Origin: JANNXY01 sp964472605 | GTDB lineage: Bacteria; Patescibacteriota; Minisyncoccia; Phycocordibacterales; CAIZIN01 | Length of the DNA stretch: 20,872 bases | NCBI GenBank assembly: GCA_964472605.1 | Contig: CAYYLG010000012.1 | Coordinates: 1-20,872, forward strand | Reading direction: 5' to 3' | In this document: positions 8,101 through 13,536 of the stretch, piece after piece | How the letters are laid out: each line of letters begins with the position of its first letter | Position numbering within the stretch: the first letter of the stretch is position 1 | Program-made: the position numbers and the translations under genes | Notes under the pieces: model-generated | Databases searched by the model: none | The model's input: only the letters and a program-made list of their open reading frames with translations | What the model was told of the DNA's origin: nothing

Positions 8101-9084
8101 ACCAGTTCCAGAATTATAAGTAAGTCCAAGCGCTGAAGATGATAGAAGCGCACGTGCCGTAGAATCAAAGTCAGAAATTGTCGAAGAAGTCTGTGTTCCT
8201 GTATGATTAGCTCTGTCTAAATAATAAACTCCCTCCTGCCCATCGAAGGTTCCTGTCCATGCACCTGTTTTTGTTATATAAGCATCACCAATCGCGGTTC
8301 CGTTCCATAATCCAGACGCAACGGTGCCAAGGTATGATGTTCCAGATACGGTAATCGCGGTTGTAGATGCATACGGCAAAACCGATGAAGTATTTGTATC
8401 AGCGATGAAGTATCCTGCGGTTGCAGAACTTCCTAGATCTGAAGCTCCACCATCAACAGTAAACTTGGCATAAGGTGTAGTTGTCCCGATACCCACATTT
8501 GTATCAGATGAAATAAATAATGTAGATGTCGCAACCTGATTACCTGAGCCATCGAAAGTAATAGTGTAACCCTGTGTGCTAGTCAAAGCGGAGAGAACTG
8601 ATCCATTCCAATACAATGAAGACCCTAGGTTATATAGGGTATTGGAAGTTGAGATAGGAGTTGAAGCAGATAATGTTATTCCCCCACTGGGCCCTACAGA
8701 AAGCAAGGTTGTCCCACTAGAAGAAGCTAATGCAAATAAATTTGCAGTCGGGCTTGTGGATGTCCCTTGGACAGATAGATTCGCTAATACTGTCGATGTT
8801 CCAACAAGAAGCGATGCTGTAGAAGTAGAGAAAGAAAGTGCAGATGAGGCTCCAAAACCATTCGAACCATTGTTGAATTGCAACTGACCCAGACTTCCAC
8901 CAGCAGTAACATTTGGAAAACAGTTTGCGTCAGTGGGTCCACAAGCCGGAGACTCTGCACCAGGGTCAAGTGTCTCTCCAACCTCAAATGGCACAGCCCT
9001 ATCGGCAGCAAAGGCTTGCTGCATGCAAATATAACTAAAAACAATGAAAAATATAAATATTCCTTTAAAATACTTTCTAGTCAT
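5194..9084 (-). CDS. Large secreted fibre/adhesin-like protein with C-terminal peptidase S74 domain
   Basis: This is a 1296-residue protein starting at the ATG at 9082-9084, which gives a signal peptide (MTRKYFKGIFIFFIVFSYIC, cleavage near QQAFA). A possible TTG five codons upstream is less likely. The body is Gly/Ser/Thr-rich and repetitive. It carries four 'xxGIGTSTPxxKLxVxG' units (for example NVGIGTSTPSSKLTVAGD, RLGIGTSTPTANLHASG), as in trimeric phage tail fibres, plus a 50-residue repeat. Near the C-terminus is the intramolecular chaperone/peptidase S74 domain, with the Ser-Lys dyad in SSDERLK (Ser1055, Lys1060), followed by GFSAQNV and a helical coiled-coil segment. In known S74 proteins this domain drives trimerisation and then cuts itself off. 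An unusual tail follows, with KIQGDVCVDDVCVTKEEFK and about 120 Ser/Thr/Pro/Glu residues. No other phage genes are nearby, so this is taken as a cellular surface fibre. Confidence 0.85.
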   Translation of the reverse strand: MTRKYFKGIFIFFIVFSYICMQQAFAADRAVPFEVGETLDPGAESPACGPTDANCFPNVTAGGSLGQLQFNNGSNGFGASSALSFSTSTASLLVGTSTVLANLSVQGTSTSPTANLFALASSSGTTLLSVGPSGGITLSASTPISTSNTLYNLGSSLYWNGSVLSALTSTQGYTITFDGSGNQVATSTLFISSDTNVGIGTTTPYAKFTVDGGASDLGSSATAGYFIADTNTSSVLPYASTTAITVSGTSYLGTVASGLWNGTAIGDAYITKTGAWTGTFDGQEGVYYLDRANHTGTQTSSTISDFDSTARALLSSSALGLTYNSGTGAFTLTSGYNIPLTASTTEWASAYASTTALTPSYIRGQISTDATGLTYTGGILSLTSGYNIPLTASSTNWNTFYDTPSTRITAGSGLSWAGNTLSATGGGSGNSAFTIGSGVIYNATSSDNVGIGTSTPSSKLTVAGDVYAGGNITATGTLALSGTATSTFAGGISIAGSIVPTVDNTYSLGSASLMWKDVYIGPGSLYINGQKVLEDVSNNIVVSADLNQSLVLKTTGTGDIELNPSGGGLVYVKGNTIFSAGKTVSTSDNSALSFDDGIAPSSIVIAGDTITDLSGSNLEVSGNVLRVSNTPSFTYINATSTTATSTFSGGALVATGGGNLGVGTSTTLAKLDVYGNAIFSGSSRYINFGNVSGTSGYGFRDNGGTLEYKDSGGSWTTFASLASAGTSTLPQGYLSGLTLSNNSGDASHDIDIAAGVARDLTDNASISLSSSITKQIDASWAVGTNAGGLDAGTVTASTTYHVWLINRSDTGVVDALFSTSASNPTMPANYDYKRRIGAVITDGSANIRGFVQDGDTFSLTVPVLVYNSTVGTTATLLSVIAPSGIRTTSVVNANITSSTANTGIYLSDPSVNTADPTVAGTTAPGMTIRIAAANTSASQKVNVITNTSAQIMADASAAATTLRLVSLGWIDNRADFSTGGGGANGPTGSNGQIQFNSSGAFGASSNFYWDNTNGRLGIGTSTPTANLHASGTIRFSTLGSGTLTTDSSGNLTVSSDERLKNVQGTFARGLVDILKINPIIYKWKEFTGYDTVNEYTGFSAQNVAGAIPEAVSTSSSGYLSLQDRPIIATLVNAVKEIWVKLEKIIAWFSETGDKFKIQGDVCVDDVCVTKEEFKAILQGSVSLSSTSSIQVESTVSDGSVTSDVESPVATTTDQVRIETESATSTEEVSASSTPAVKEVVQVADPIPPTSESTSVTTETSSATPPPNENPASVEEAPVVEASTEDVSTAPVEPDAE
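7911..8110 (-). repeat. Tandem 50-codon repeat inside the fibre gene
   Basis: The DNA around 7911-7947 recurs with modest divergence at 8061-8097, an offset of exactly 150 bases. Both copies encode LTSGYNIPLTAS(S/T)T followed by W. The preceding residues (GLTYNSGTGAFT and GLTYTGGILS) also match, so the unit extends beyond the core. The repeat reflects duplication of a fibre-shaft module. Confidence 0.65.
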
Positions 9085-9089
9085 AATAC

Positions 9090-9109
9090 AAATGCGCAAT
9101 AGCGCATTT
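9090..9109 (-). promoter_or_regulatory. 5'-terminal mRNA hairpin between Shine-Dalgarno-like AAGG and the fibre start codon
   Basis: The minus strand reads AAATGCGC-TATT-GCGCATTT, a perfect 8-bp stem with a 4-base loop. It is preceded directly by AAGG (9110-9113) and followed by GTATT and the ATG at 9082-9084. If the hairpin folds, AAGG lies five bases from the start codon; unfolded it is 25 bases away. The predicted transcription start is around 9111, so the hairpin would also be at the very 5' end of the mRNA. Confidence 0.6.
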
Positions 9110-9117
9110 CCTTGTAA

Positions 9118-9126
9118 ATTTTACCA
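9118..9126 (-). promoter_or_regulatory. Extended -10 promoter (TGGTAAAAT) of the fibre operon
   Basis: The minus strand reads TGGTAAAAT. A start seven bases downstream falls near 9111, at the base of the hairpin. The same TGGTAAAAT form precedes the M14-like gene at 18879-18887. A TTGATT-like element occurs upstream, but its spacing is too short for a normal -35 box. Confidence 0.5.
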
Positions 9127-9182
9127 TAAAAACCAATCAAATCCTTACCTGGATATCCACAAAATATGGTTCTATTTAGTTA

Positions 9183-9188
9183 TATAAT
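9183..9188 (+). promoter_or_regulatory. Possible -10 box (TATAAT) for the cytochrome b5-DoxX pair
   Basis: A perfect TATAAT lies 21 bases before the first ATG (9210) and 27 before the second (9216). There is no good -35 box and no TG extension, and the region is very AT-rich, so this could be chance. Confidence 0.3.
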
Positions 9189-9209
9189 ATTAAAATTAAT
9201 CATTAATCG

Positions 9210-9680
9210 ATGGATATGAATAAATATATAATCACGGGTATTGTTTTTGTAGCGATTATTACTACCGCATTTACTGTTTCAAATAAAAATACACCCCCAT
9301 CGCTGGTGATTAATGAAAAAACATCCACAACAACAATAGCCCCCGAACAAAAACCAGTAGTGGAGAAAATTGAATCAAAACCAGTACCAACAAAACCAAC
9401 TATTTCTCCGACACCAGAGCCCACCCCGACAGAACCAACCATAAAATCTTATACTTTGTCAGAGATTAGCATTCATTCAGATAAAGCTAGCTGCTGGACA
9501 ACTATTGGTGATAAGGTGTACGACATTACAAGCTATATTCCTAGACATCCAGGTGGGGAGAAAAATGTGCTAAGAATTTGTGGTAAAGATGGAACATCAC
9601 TTTTTGAAGGCCAACACGGGGGTGATAGTAAACCAGAGAAAGTTCTCGCTTCATTCTTTATTGGAAATCTAACAATATAA
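9210..9680 (+). CDS. Secreted or membrane-anchored cytochrome b5 domain protein
   Basis: This is a 156-residue protein (154 if the ATG at 9216 is used). An N-terminal helix (residues 5-23) acts as signal or anchor, followed by a Pro/Thr/Lys-rich linker (about residues 28-78) and a cytochrome b5 domain (about 79-156). The heme motif is clear: YDITSYIPRHPGG gives the first axial ligand, His113 in HPGG. His136 in EGQHGG is the second, 23 residues later as expected for b5. Two cysteines (Cys95, Cys124) could form a disulfide, which fits location outside the cytoplasm. The domain should bind one heme b and pass single electrons. DoxX follows after two bases, so the two are co-transcribed. The partner is not known from the sequence. 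Confidence 0.88.
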   Translation: MDMNKYIITGIVFVAIITTAFTVSNKNTPPSLVINEKTSTTTIAPEQKPVVEKIESKPVPTKPTISPTPEPTPTEPTIKSYTLSEISIHSDKASCWTTIGDKVYDITSYIPRHPGGEKNVLRICGKDGTSLFEGQHGGDSKPEKVLASFFIGNLTI

Positions 9681-9682
9681 AT

Positions 9683-10063
9683 ATGCAAAAATTTAATCAA
9701 ATCATTGATCGCTTTAGCCATTTATCGCCGATTATTTTAAGAGTATTTCTGGGAATAGTTTTCATCTACTTCGGATGGACATCTATCACAACTCCAGATA
9801 TGTGGTCGGGTTATGTACCAGAATGGACGAACTTTTTAGCACAAGCTGAGACACTAGTTAGAATGCACGGTGTTGTAGAAATTGGCCTTGGACTTCTTCT
9901 TGTCATGGGAATCCAGACCAGAGTTGTTGCACTTATACTCTTCTTTGATTTAGTACACATAATCACATTGCTTGAGTTCGGATCAGTTTGGATGCGTGAC
10001 TTGGGACTTGCCGGCTCACTACTTTCACTTGGTTTAATGAAGGAAAAAGAAGACGTTTTGTAA
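9683..10063 (+). CDS. DoxX family membrane protein
   Basis: This is a 126-residue protein with four hydrophobic helices. It carries DoxX family features: the first helix LRVFLGIVFIYFGWTSI, a loop with DMWSGYVPEW, a second helix around VVEIGLGLLLVMGIQTRVVA, and a C-terminal helix near the end. DoxX-family proteins are small integral membrane proteins often linked to redox or quinone functions, but many have no proven activity. Location directly behind a cytochrome b5 gene fits a membrane redox pair. The stop codon overlaps the U-tract of the convergent desaturase terminator. Confidence 0.82.
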   Translation: MQKFNQIIDRFSHLSPIILRVFLGIVFIYFGWTSITTPDMWSGYVPEWTNFLAQAETLVRMHGVVEIGLGLLLVMGIQTRVVALILFFDLVHIITLLEFGSVWMRDLGLAGSLLSLGLMKEKEDVL

Positions 10064-10098
10064 AATAAAAATCGTAAGCAAGGTTTCCTCTACTCACG
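10062..10098 (-). terminator. Rho-independent terminator of the fatty acid hydroxylase gene
   Basis: On the minus strand CGTGAGTAGAGG and CCTTGCTTACG pair over 11 positions (one bulged G, two G-U pairs) with an AAA loop, followed by ATTTTTATTTT. The gene's own TAG stop lies inside the 5' arm. The T-run overlaps the end of the convergent DoxX gene. Confidence 0.7.
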
Positions 10099-10608
10099 AA
10101 TAAGTGTTCCCAAAAACCAATCCCAGAATGGAAACACTACATTGAAATTACTCCTGGGATGCTCATGATGTAGGAAATGATGCTTGTCCAAAAACTTGAA
10201 AACTTTTGTGGATTTTACCCACCTTATAAGTGTCGTGTCTTTAGGATCATGCATTAAATAGTGCATTCCCTCATAAAGCAAGAAATAGACGGTCATAACC
10301 GAAACTACAACAATGGAAAGCATCCATTCATCACATATCCAACTTACAAACACAGCTGGTAATGTGGCAATAACGATCAAAACTGGACCATTCCACCAGG
10401 CCATTGGAATCTTTTCCATATCCTCTTTACTGTGAGGGCTACAGTATTTATCGCCGGCAAATTTTGGATGATGGACTATTGCATGAGCATTGAAGGCGTA
10501 TCTTGAACCAAGAAATGGTCTGTGCATCACATATTTGTGAAGTAGCCATTCGAAAAGCGATGACCATAGGAGCGCTATGATGAAAAAAAGAGCGAGGTTG
10601 ATTAACAT
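10090..10608 (-). CDS. Fatty acid hydroxylase / sterol desaturase superfamily membrane enzyme
   Basis: This is a 172-residue membrane protein with the histidine clusters that bind two irons in this superfamily: HKYVMH (residues 24-29), HAIVHH (42-47), HYLMH (near 116) and HHFLHHEH (near 142), then the conserved end NFNVVFPFWDWFLGT. Hydrophobic segments lie at the N-terminus and in the middle (about residues 74-110). The family uses O2 and electrons to hydroxylate or desaturate lipids, including carotenoids and fatty acids; the substrate here is unknown. It is at the short end of the family but has all the clusters. A leaderless promoter lies directly upstream, and its terminator overlaps the cytochrome b5-DoxX unit. 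Cytochrome b5 is the usual electron donor for related eukaryotic enzymes, so a link is possible. Confidence 0.85.
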   Translation of the reverse strand: MLINLALFFIIALLWSSLFEWLLHKYVMHRPFLGSRYAFNAHAIVHHPKFAGDKYCSPHSKEDMEKIPMAWWNGPVLIVIATLPAVFVSWICDEWMLSIVVVSVMTVYFLLYEGMHYLMHDPKDTTLIRWVKSTKVFKFLDKHHFLHHEHPRSNFNVVFPFWDWFLGTLIRE

Positions 10609-10617
10609 ACTGTTTTA

Positions 10618-10626
10618 ATTATAACA
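10618..10626 (-). promoter_or_regulatory. Extended -10 promoter (TGTTATAAT), near-leaderless
   Basis: On the minus strand TGTTATAAT ends nine bases before the ATG at 10606-10608, predicting a transcript with only 1-3 untranslated bases. The same nine bases occur before lemA (17485-17493). The box lies within a CTGTT-N8-AACAG dyad at 10610-10627 that could also act as an operator. Confidence 0.55.
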
Positions 10627-10635
10627 GAAATATTA

Positions 10636-10644
10636 TGCTAATAT
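10636..10644 (+). promoter_or_regulatory. Extended -10 promoter (TGCTAATAT), leaderless start
   Basis: TGCTAATAT ends seven bases before the ATG at 10652. A leaderless transcript starting there explains why that codon, and not the ATG at 10643 inside the promoter, should be the true start. It is divergent from the hydroxylase promoter, with only 9 bases between the two boxes. Confidence 0.5.
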
Positions 10645-10651
10645 GCATTTT

Positions 10652-11899
10652 ATGGATAAACCAGATGTAATAGTAATAGGTGGAGGAGCATCAGGAATGA
10701 TGGCCGCAGGGCAAGCTGCACGAAATGGTGCTAGAGTTTTACTAATTGAAAAAAATAATAGACTCGGTGAGAAACTCCTCATAACAGGTGGCGGTAGATG
10801 CAATGTAACCAATGCTGAACTCGATACCAGAAAACTACTAGAGAAATTTGATGACGCTTCAGACTTCCTCTTCTCAGCATTTTCACAATGGAATGTTGAA
10901 AATACTTTGGACTTTTTCCACTCTCATAATATGCCAACAAAAGTTGAAAATGAGAAAAGAGTTTTCCCTACTTCTGACAAAGCTGAATCAGTTTGGAATG
11001 TTCTTTTAGAATTTCTCAAACAAGGAAATGTAGAAATAATGTCTGAAACTGAAGTGAGAGGATTTGAAATAAAAGATAATAGAATTGCTGGCGTGAAAGT
11101 CAAAGGTAATAAAATCCTAGAGGCAAATTCATATATTTTAGCTACTGGTGGACTCTCCCGCCCAGAAACAGGTTCAACTGGAGATGGTTTCAAATGGCTC
11201 CATGAAATTGGACATAACATCACTACCCCCAAAGCTTCCTTGGTACCTATTAAAGTTAAAGATAAGTGGGTAAAGGACTTACAAGGTATCACTCTCCCCG
11301 AAGTTAAAATTAGTTTATTTCAAAATAACAAAAAACAAGAAAGTAAAAAAGGTAAAATCCTCTTTACCCACTTTGGCGTAACTGGCCCAACTATTCTCAA
11401 TATGAGTAATGATATAGATGAGCTCTTAAAATATGGTGAAGTAATTATTGAACTTGATCTACTGCCACAATACGACTACGGACAATTAAATTTAAAACTT
11501 CAAGAAATATTTAAAGAAAATTCAAATAAGAAAATCAAAAATACTCTTGGTGAAATCATTTTGAATTCCCTTGTTGATATTATTCTAGAAAAATCAGAAA
11601 TAAATCCAGACACAGCAAATCACAGTATCACTCGTGAAGAAAGAATAAAATTAGTCCAAATACTCAAACATATTCGCATGGAAGCTACGGGATTACTTGG
11701 TACAGACAAAGCCATCATTACCTCTGGCGGAGTTGATTTAAAGGAAATTGATTTCAAAACAATGCAAAGCAGGATTTTCCCAAATCTTTATATAATTGGC
11801 GACCTATTAAACATAAACCGCCCATCAGGCGGTTATAGTCTACAGCTTTGTTGGACAACTGGATCAGTTGCCGGCAAACATTCTGCAATGAGAGATTAA
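10652..11899 (+). CDS. HI0933/YhiN (BaiN-like) family FAD-dependent oxidoreductase
   Basis: This is a 415-residue flavoprotein; an ATG three codons upstream is possible but overlaps the promoter. The N-terminus has the FAD dinucleotide fold DVIVIGGGASGMMAAGQAA, then the family signature LLITGGGRCNVTN. An internal ATGGLSRPETGSTGDGF and a C-terminal FPNLYIIGDLLNINRPSGGY close the FAD site. The middle domain includes KGKILFTHFGVTGPTILNMS, also typical. The family is widespread; some gut members reduce bile-acid intermediates, but for most the substrate is unknown and none can be inferred here. The gene ends four bases inside the convergent DEAD-box gene, so no separate terminator space exists. 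Confidence 0.92.
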   Translation: MDKPDVIVIGGGASGMMAAGQAARNGARVLLIEKNNRLGEKLLITGGGRCNVTNAELDTRKLLEKFDDASDFLFSAFSQWNVENTLDFFHSHNMPTKVENEKRVFPTSDKAESVWNVLLEFLKQGNVEIMSETEVRGFEIKDNRIAGVKVKGNKILEANSYILATGGLSRPETGSTGDGFKWLHEIGHNITTPKASLVPIKVKDKWVKDLQGITLPEVKISLFQNNKKQESKKGKILFTHFGVTGPTILNMSNDIDELLKYGEVIIELDLLPQYDYGQLNLKLQEIFKENSNKKIKNTLGEIILNSLVDIILEKSEINPDTANHSITREERIKLVQILKHIRMEATGLLGTDKAIITSGGVDLKEIDFKTMQSRIFPNLYIIGDLLNINRPSGGYSLQLCWTTGSVAGKHSAMRD

Positions 11900-13119
11900 T
11901 CTACGAAAGTTAAGGCTTTACCAGTTTTGCCTCCGCGACCCGTTCGGCCGATACGGTGAATATAGTCTTCGTATGTGGCAGGTAGATCATAGTTGATCAC
12001 ATGCGATACATCAGCAATATCAAGTCCTCTTGCAGCAACATCTGTAGCAACAAGAATATTTGAGTAATTCTTTTTGAATCCTGTTAGGGCGCGATCTCTC
12101 TTTGCTTGGTTTTTATTTCCATGAATTGATTCTGCTTTGAATCCTGATTTTACAAGGTCTACAGCAAGCTTCTCTACACCATGCTTTGTCTTACCGAATA
12201 CGAGGACTTTGCTAAAATCTTCATGCTTTAAGAGTTCCTTCAATTTCTCAAATTTATTTTCACCTGGTTTTAGTCTCACAACATCTTGGTCAATAGACTT
12301 AGATGTATCGCGAGTCTTCACAGATATCATCACAGGATCTTTGAGGAATTTATGGATTAAAGTTGTAATTTCAGGAGAAGTTGTTGCAGAGAAAAAGAGT
12401 GTATGCCTCTTCTCAGGCATTTGTGCCATCATGAACTTGATATCATTTACGAATCCCATATCTAGCATTCTATCTGCTTCATCTAGCACGATTGTATTAA
12501 ATTGTTTGAGTGGAAGCGCCTTACGTTCAATCATGTCTTTAAGTCTTCCTGGAGTTCCGATAACGAAATGCGGATGACGACTAAGGTCACGAAGCTGTGG
12601 TCCCATAGGTGCCCCGCCTACACAACATGCGGAACCGATTCTCATATTATGAGTAAACCCACGAAGTTCATCTTGGATCTGTGTTGCAAGCTCACGAGTT
12701 GGTACAACAACAAGCACACTTTCTTTATCATTTTTTAGAATCTTATCGATAAGAGGAATAAGGAATGCTGCAGTTTTTCCAGTTCCGGTATTTGCTATTC
12801 CCACCACATCAAATCCATTTAATGCGTGAGGAATACTCTTGTCCTGAATAGGAGTTGGGATCTTGTAACCCTTGTCCACGATAGCTTTCTTCAAAGCTTC
12901 ATGCACAGGAAAATCACTGAACATATACTCAGTTGCCACAACTTCTGCTTCAGTATGTACCGGAGCCTTGTTTATAAATTTTGAGAGGTCACGGAAACTT
13001 TTTTGCTTGAATCCGCCTCTAGAACCGCGTCCACCTCTAAATGGTCTAGAACCAAATCTAGAACTTGGTTTAGAAGATGAGCCAAAGCGACTAGGCCTGC
13101 TTGGTCTTGAATTATACAT
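11896..13119 (-). CDS. DEAD-box ATP-dependent RNA helicase with Arg/Gly-rich N-terminus
   Basis: This is a 407-residue protein with all the core motifs in order: Q motif (GYKIPTPIQ, residues 84-92), motif I (ANTGTGKT, 109-116), PTRELA (140-145), TPGR (189-192), DEAD (213-216), SAT (244-246), VATDVAARGLDI (357-368) and HRIGRTGR (388-395). It uses ATP to unwind RNA, typically in ribosome assembly or mRNA turnover. The first 45 residues are an RGG-like RNA-binding tail (SRPSRPSRFGSS, RPFRGGRGSRGG); in many bacterial homologues such a tail is C-terminal. The protein stops 12 residues after motif VI, so there is no accessory C-terminal domain. The leader of about 125 bases is highly structured, suggesting autoregulation. 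Confidence 0.95.
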   Translation of the reverse strand: MYNSRPSRPSRFGSSSKPSSRFGSRPFRGGRGSRGGFKQKSFRDLSKFINKAPVHTEAEVVATEYMFSDFPVHEALKKAIVDKGYKIPTPIQDKSIPHALNGFDVVGIANTGTGKTAAFLIPLIDKILKNDKESVLVVVPTRELATQIQDELRGFTHNMRIGSACCVGGAPMGPQLRDLSRHPHFVIGTPGRLKDMIERKALPLKQFNTIVLDEADRMLDMGFVNDIKFMMAQMPEKRHTLFFSATTSPEITTLIHKFLKDPVMISVKTRDTSKSIDQDVVRLKPGENKFEKLKELLKHEDFSKVLVFGKTKHGVEKLAVDLVKSGFKAESIHGNKNQAKRDRALTGFKKNYSNILVATDVAARGLDIADVSHVINYDLPATYEDYIHRIGRTGRGGKTGKALTFVD

Positions 13120-13131
13120 ATTATATTTATC

Positions 13132-13209
13132 TAATCTTTAGATTAATTCGCTTACCAAAATATTGGAGCGTGCGTAAGGCGATTAGTGAATCTCGCCAGT
13201 TTCTACGCA
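13132..13209 (-). promoter_or_regulatory. Structured 5' leader of the DEAD-box helicase mRNA (three consecutive hairpins)
   Basis: Between the predicted start (near 13245) and the ATG (13119) there are three adjacent inverted repeats. A: TGCGTA/TACGCA outer stem (13171-13176, 13204-13209) with GGCGA/TCGCC inner stem (13178-13182, 13193-13197). B: CGCT(TA)CCAA-AATA-TTGGAGCG (13149-13170). C: TAATC-TTTA-GATTA (13132-13145). A and B abut without a spare base. The leader has no ATG and no Shine-Dalgarno site. Confidence 0.6.
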
Positions 13210-13251
13210 ACAAATAAATGATGGAAACCAATGAGAATGACTTACCCCTCA

Positions 13252-13280
13252 ATAATATACCTTTCTTGACTATTTGTCAA
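13252..13280 (-). promoter_or_regulatory. Sigma70-type promoter of the DEAD-box helicase gene
   Basis: On the minus strand TTGACA (13275-13280) is followed by a 17-base spacer and TATTAT (13252-13257), close to consensus. The start would be near 13245, about 125 bases before the ATG. Its spacer contains the -35 box of the divergent small gene. Confidence 0.65.
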
Positions 13281-13293
13281 TATTTGGTAATTT
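13266..13293 (+). promoter_or_regulatory. Promoter of the 71-residue gene, overlapping the helicase promoter
   Basis: TTGACT (13266-13271), 16 bases, then TAATTT (13288-13293) with TGG before it. The box ends eight bases before the ATG at 13302, predicting a leaderless mRNA. TTGAC-TATTT-GTCAA (13266-13280) is a dyad made of the two divergent -35 boxes. Confidence 0.5.
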
Positions 13294-13301
13294 ATTGTCA
13301 T

Positions 13302-13517
13302 ATGGCTCTTAAAAACATACTGGTTCAAATCCCTGGACATAAATTTCAAGAATTCCATAATCACGAGATGCTTGATTTACTAATACCGGATAAAGGATTG
13401 CTTGTTGACGACCAGTTCCATTGGGAGTGTGGTCAATTCACTGGCGTATCAAAAGTCGTCTTGGTTGGTGAGCATTCTGGTGATGGTCGGTGGTATAAGA
13501 TACTCAGAGTGAGCTAA
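13302..13517 (+). CDS. Small orphan protein (71 residues), unknown function
   Basis: The reading frame is open from 13218, but the ATG at 13302 is preferred because a promoter with a -10 box lies eight bases before it. The product, starting MALKNILVQIPGHKFQEFHN, is soluble, with no signal peptide or membrane helix. It is rich in His, Trp and Asp (HNHEMLDLLIPDKG, DDQFHWECGQF) and ends in VVLVGEHSGDGRWYKILRVS. No family is recognised. A single Cys and several His could bind a metal, but no motif proves this. The strongest sign that it is a real gene is the complete unit: promoter, start and a terminator whose stem includes the stop codon. Its promoter competes for space with that of the helicase. 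Confidence 0.6.
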   Translation: MALKNILVQIPGHKFQEFHNHEMLDLLIPDKGLLVDDQFHWECGQFTGVSKVVLVGEHSGDGRWYKILRVS

Positions 13518-13536
13518 TCTTATACTTTTTATTTTT
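13493..13536 (+). terminator. Rho-independent terminator of the 71-residue gene
   Basis: GTATAAGAT (13493-13501) pairs perfectly with ATCTTATAC (13517-13525), with an inner CTCA-GAG-TGAG stem, followed by TTTTTATTTTT. The TAA stop (13515-13517) is in the hairpin. The T-run reaches into the end of the convergent cupin gene. Confidence 0.75.

Noticed and set aside
5194..9084. Prophage remnant, because of tail-fibre repeats and the S74 domain
   Set aside because: The protein has a bacterial signal peptide, it heads an operon of membrane proteins, and no capsid, portal, terminase, integrase or lysis gene is present.
9203..9442. 79-codon Gly/Val-rich minus-strand frame
   Set aside because: It is the complement of the Pro/Thr-rich linker of the cytochrome b5 protein; its composition follows from that.
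12137..12577. 146-codon plus-strand frame opposite the helicase
   Set aside because: It is the antisense shadow of the well-conserved DEAD-box core and resembles no protein.
13318..13336. tRNA T-arm-like string GGTTCAAATCC
   Set aside because: The flanks do not form the 5-bp T-stem, no acceptor or anticodon arm fits around it, and it lies inside the 71-residue coding frame.
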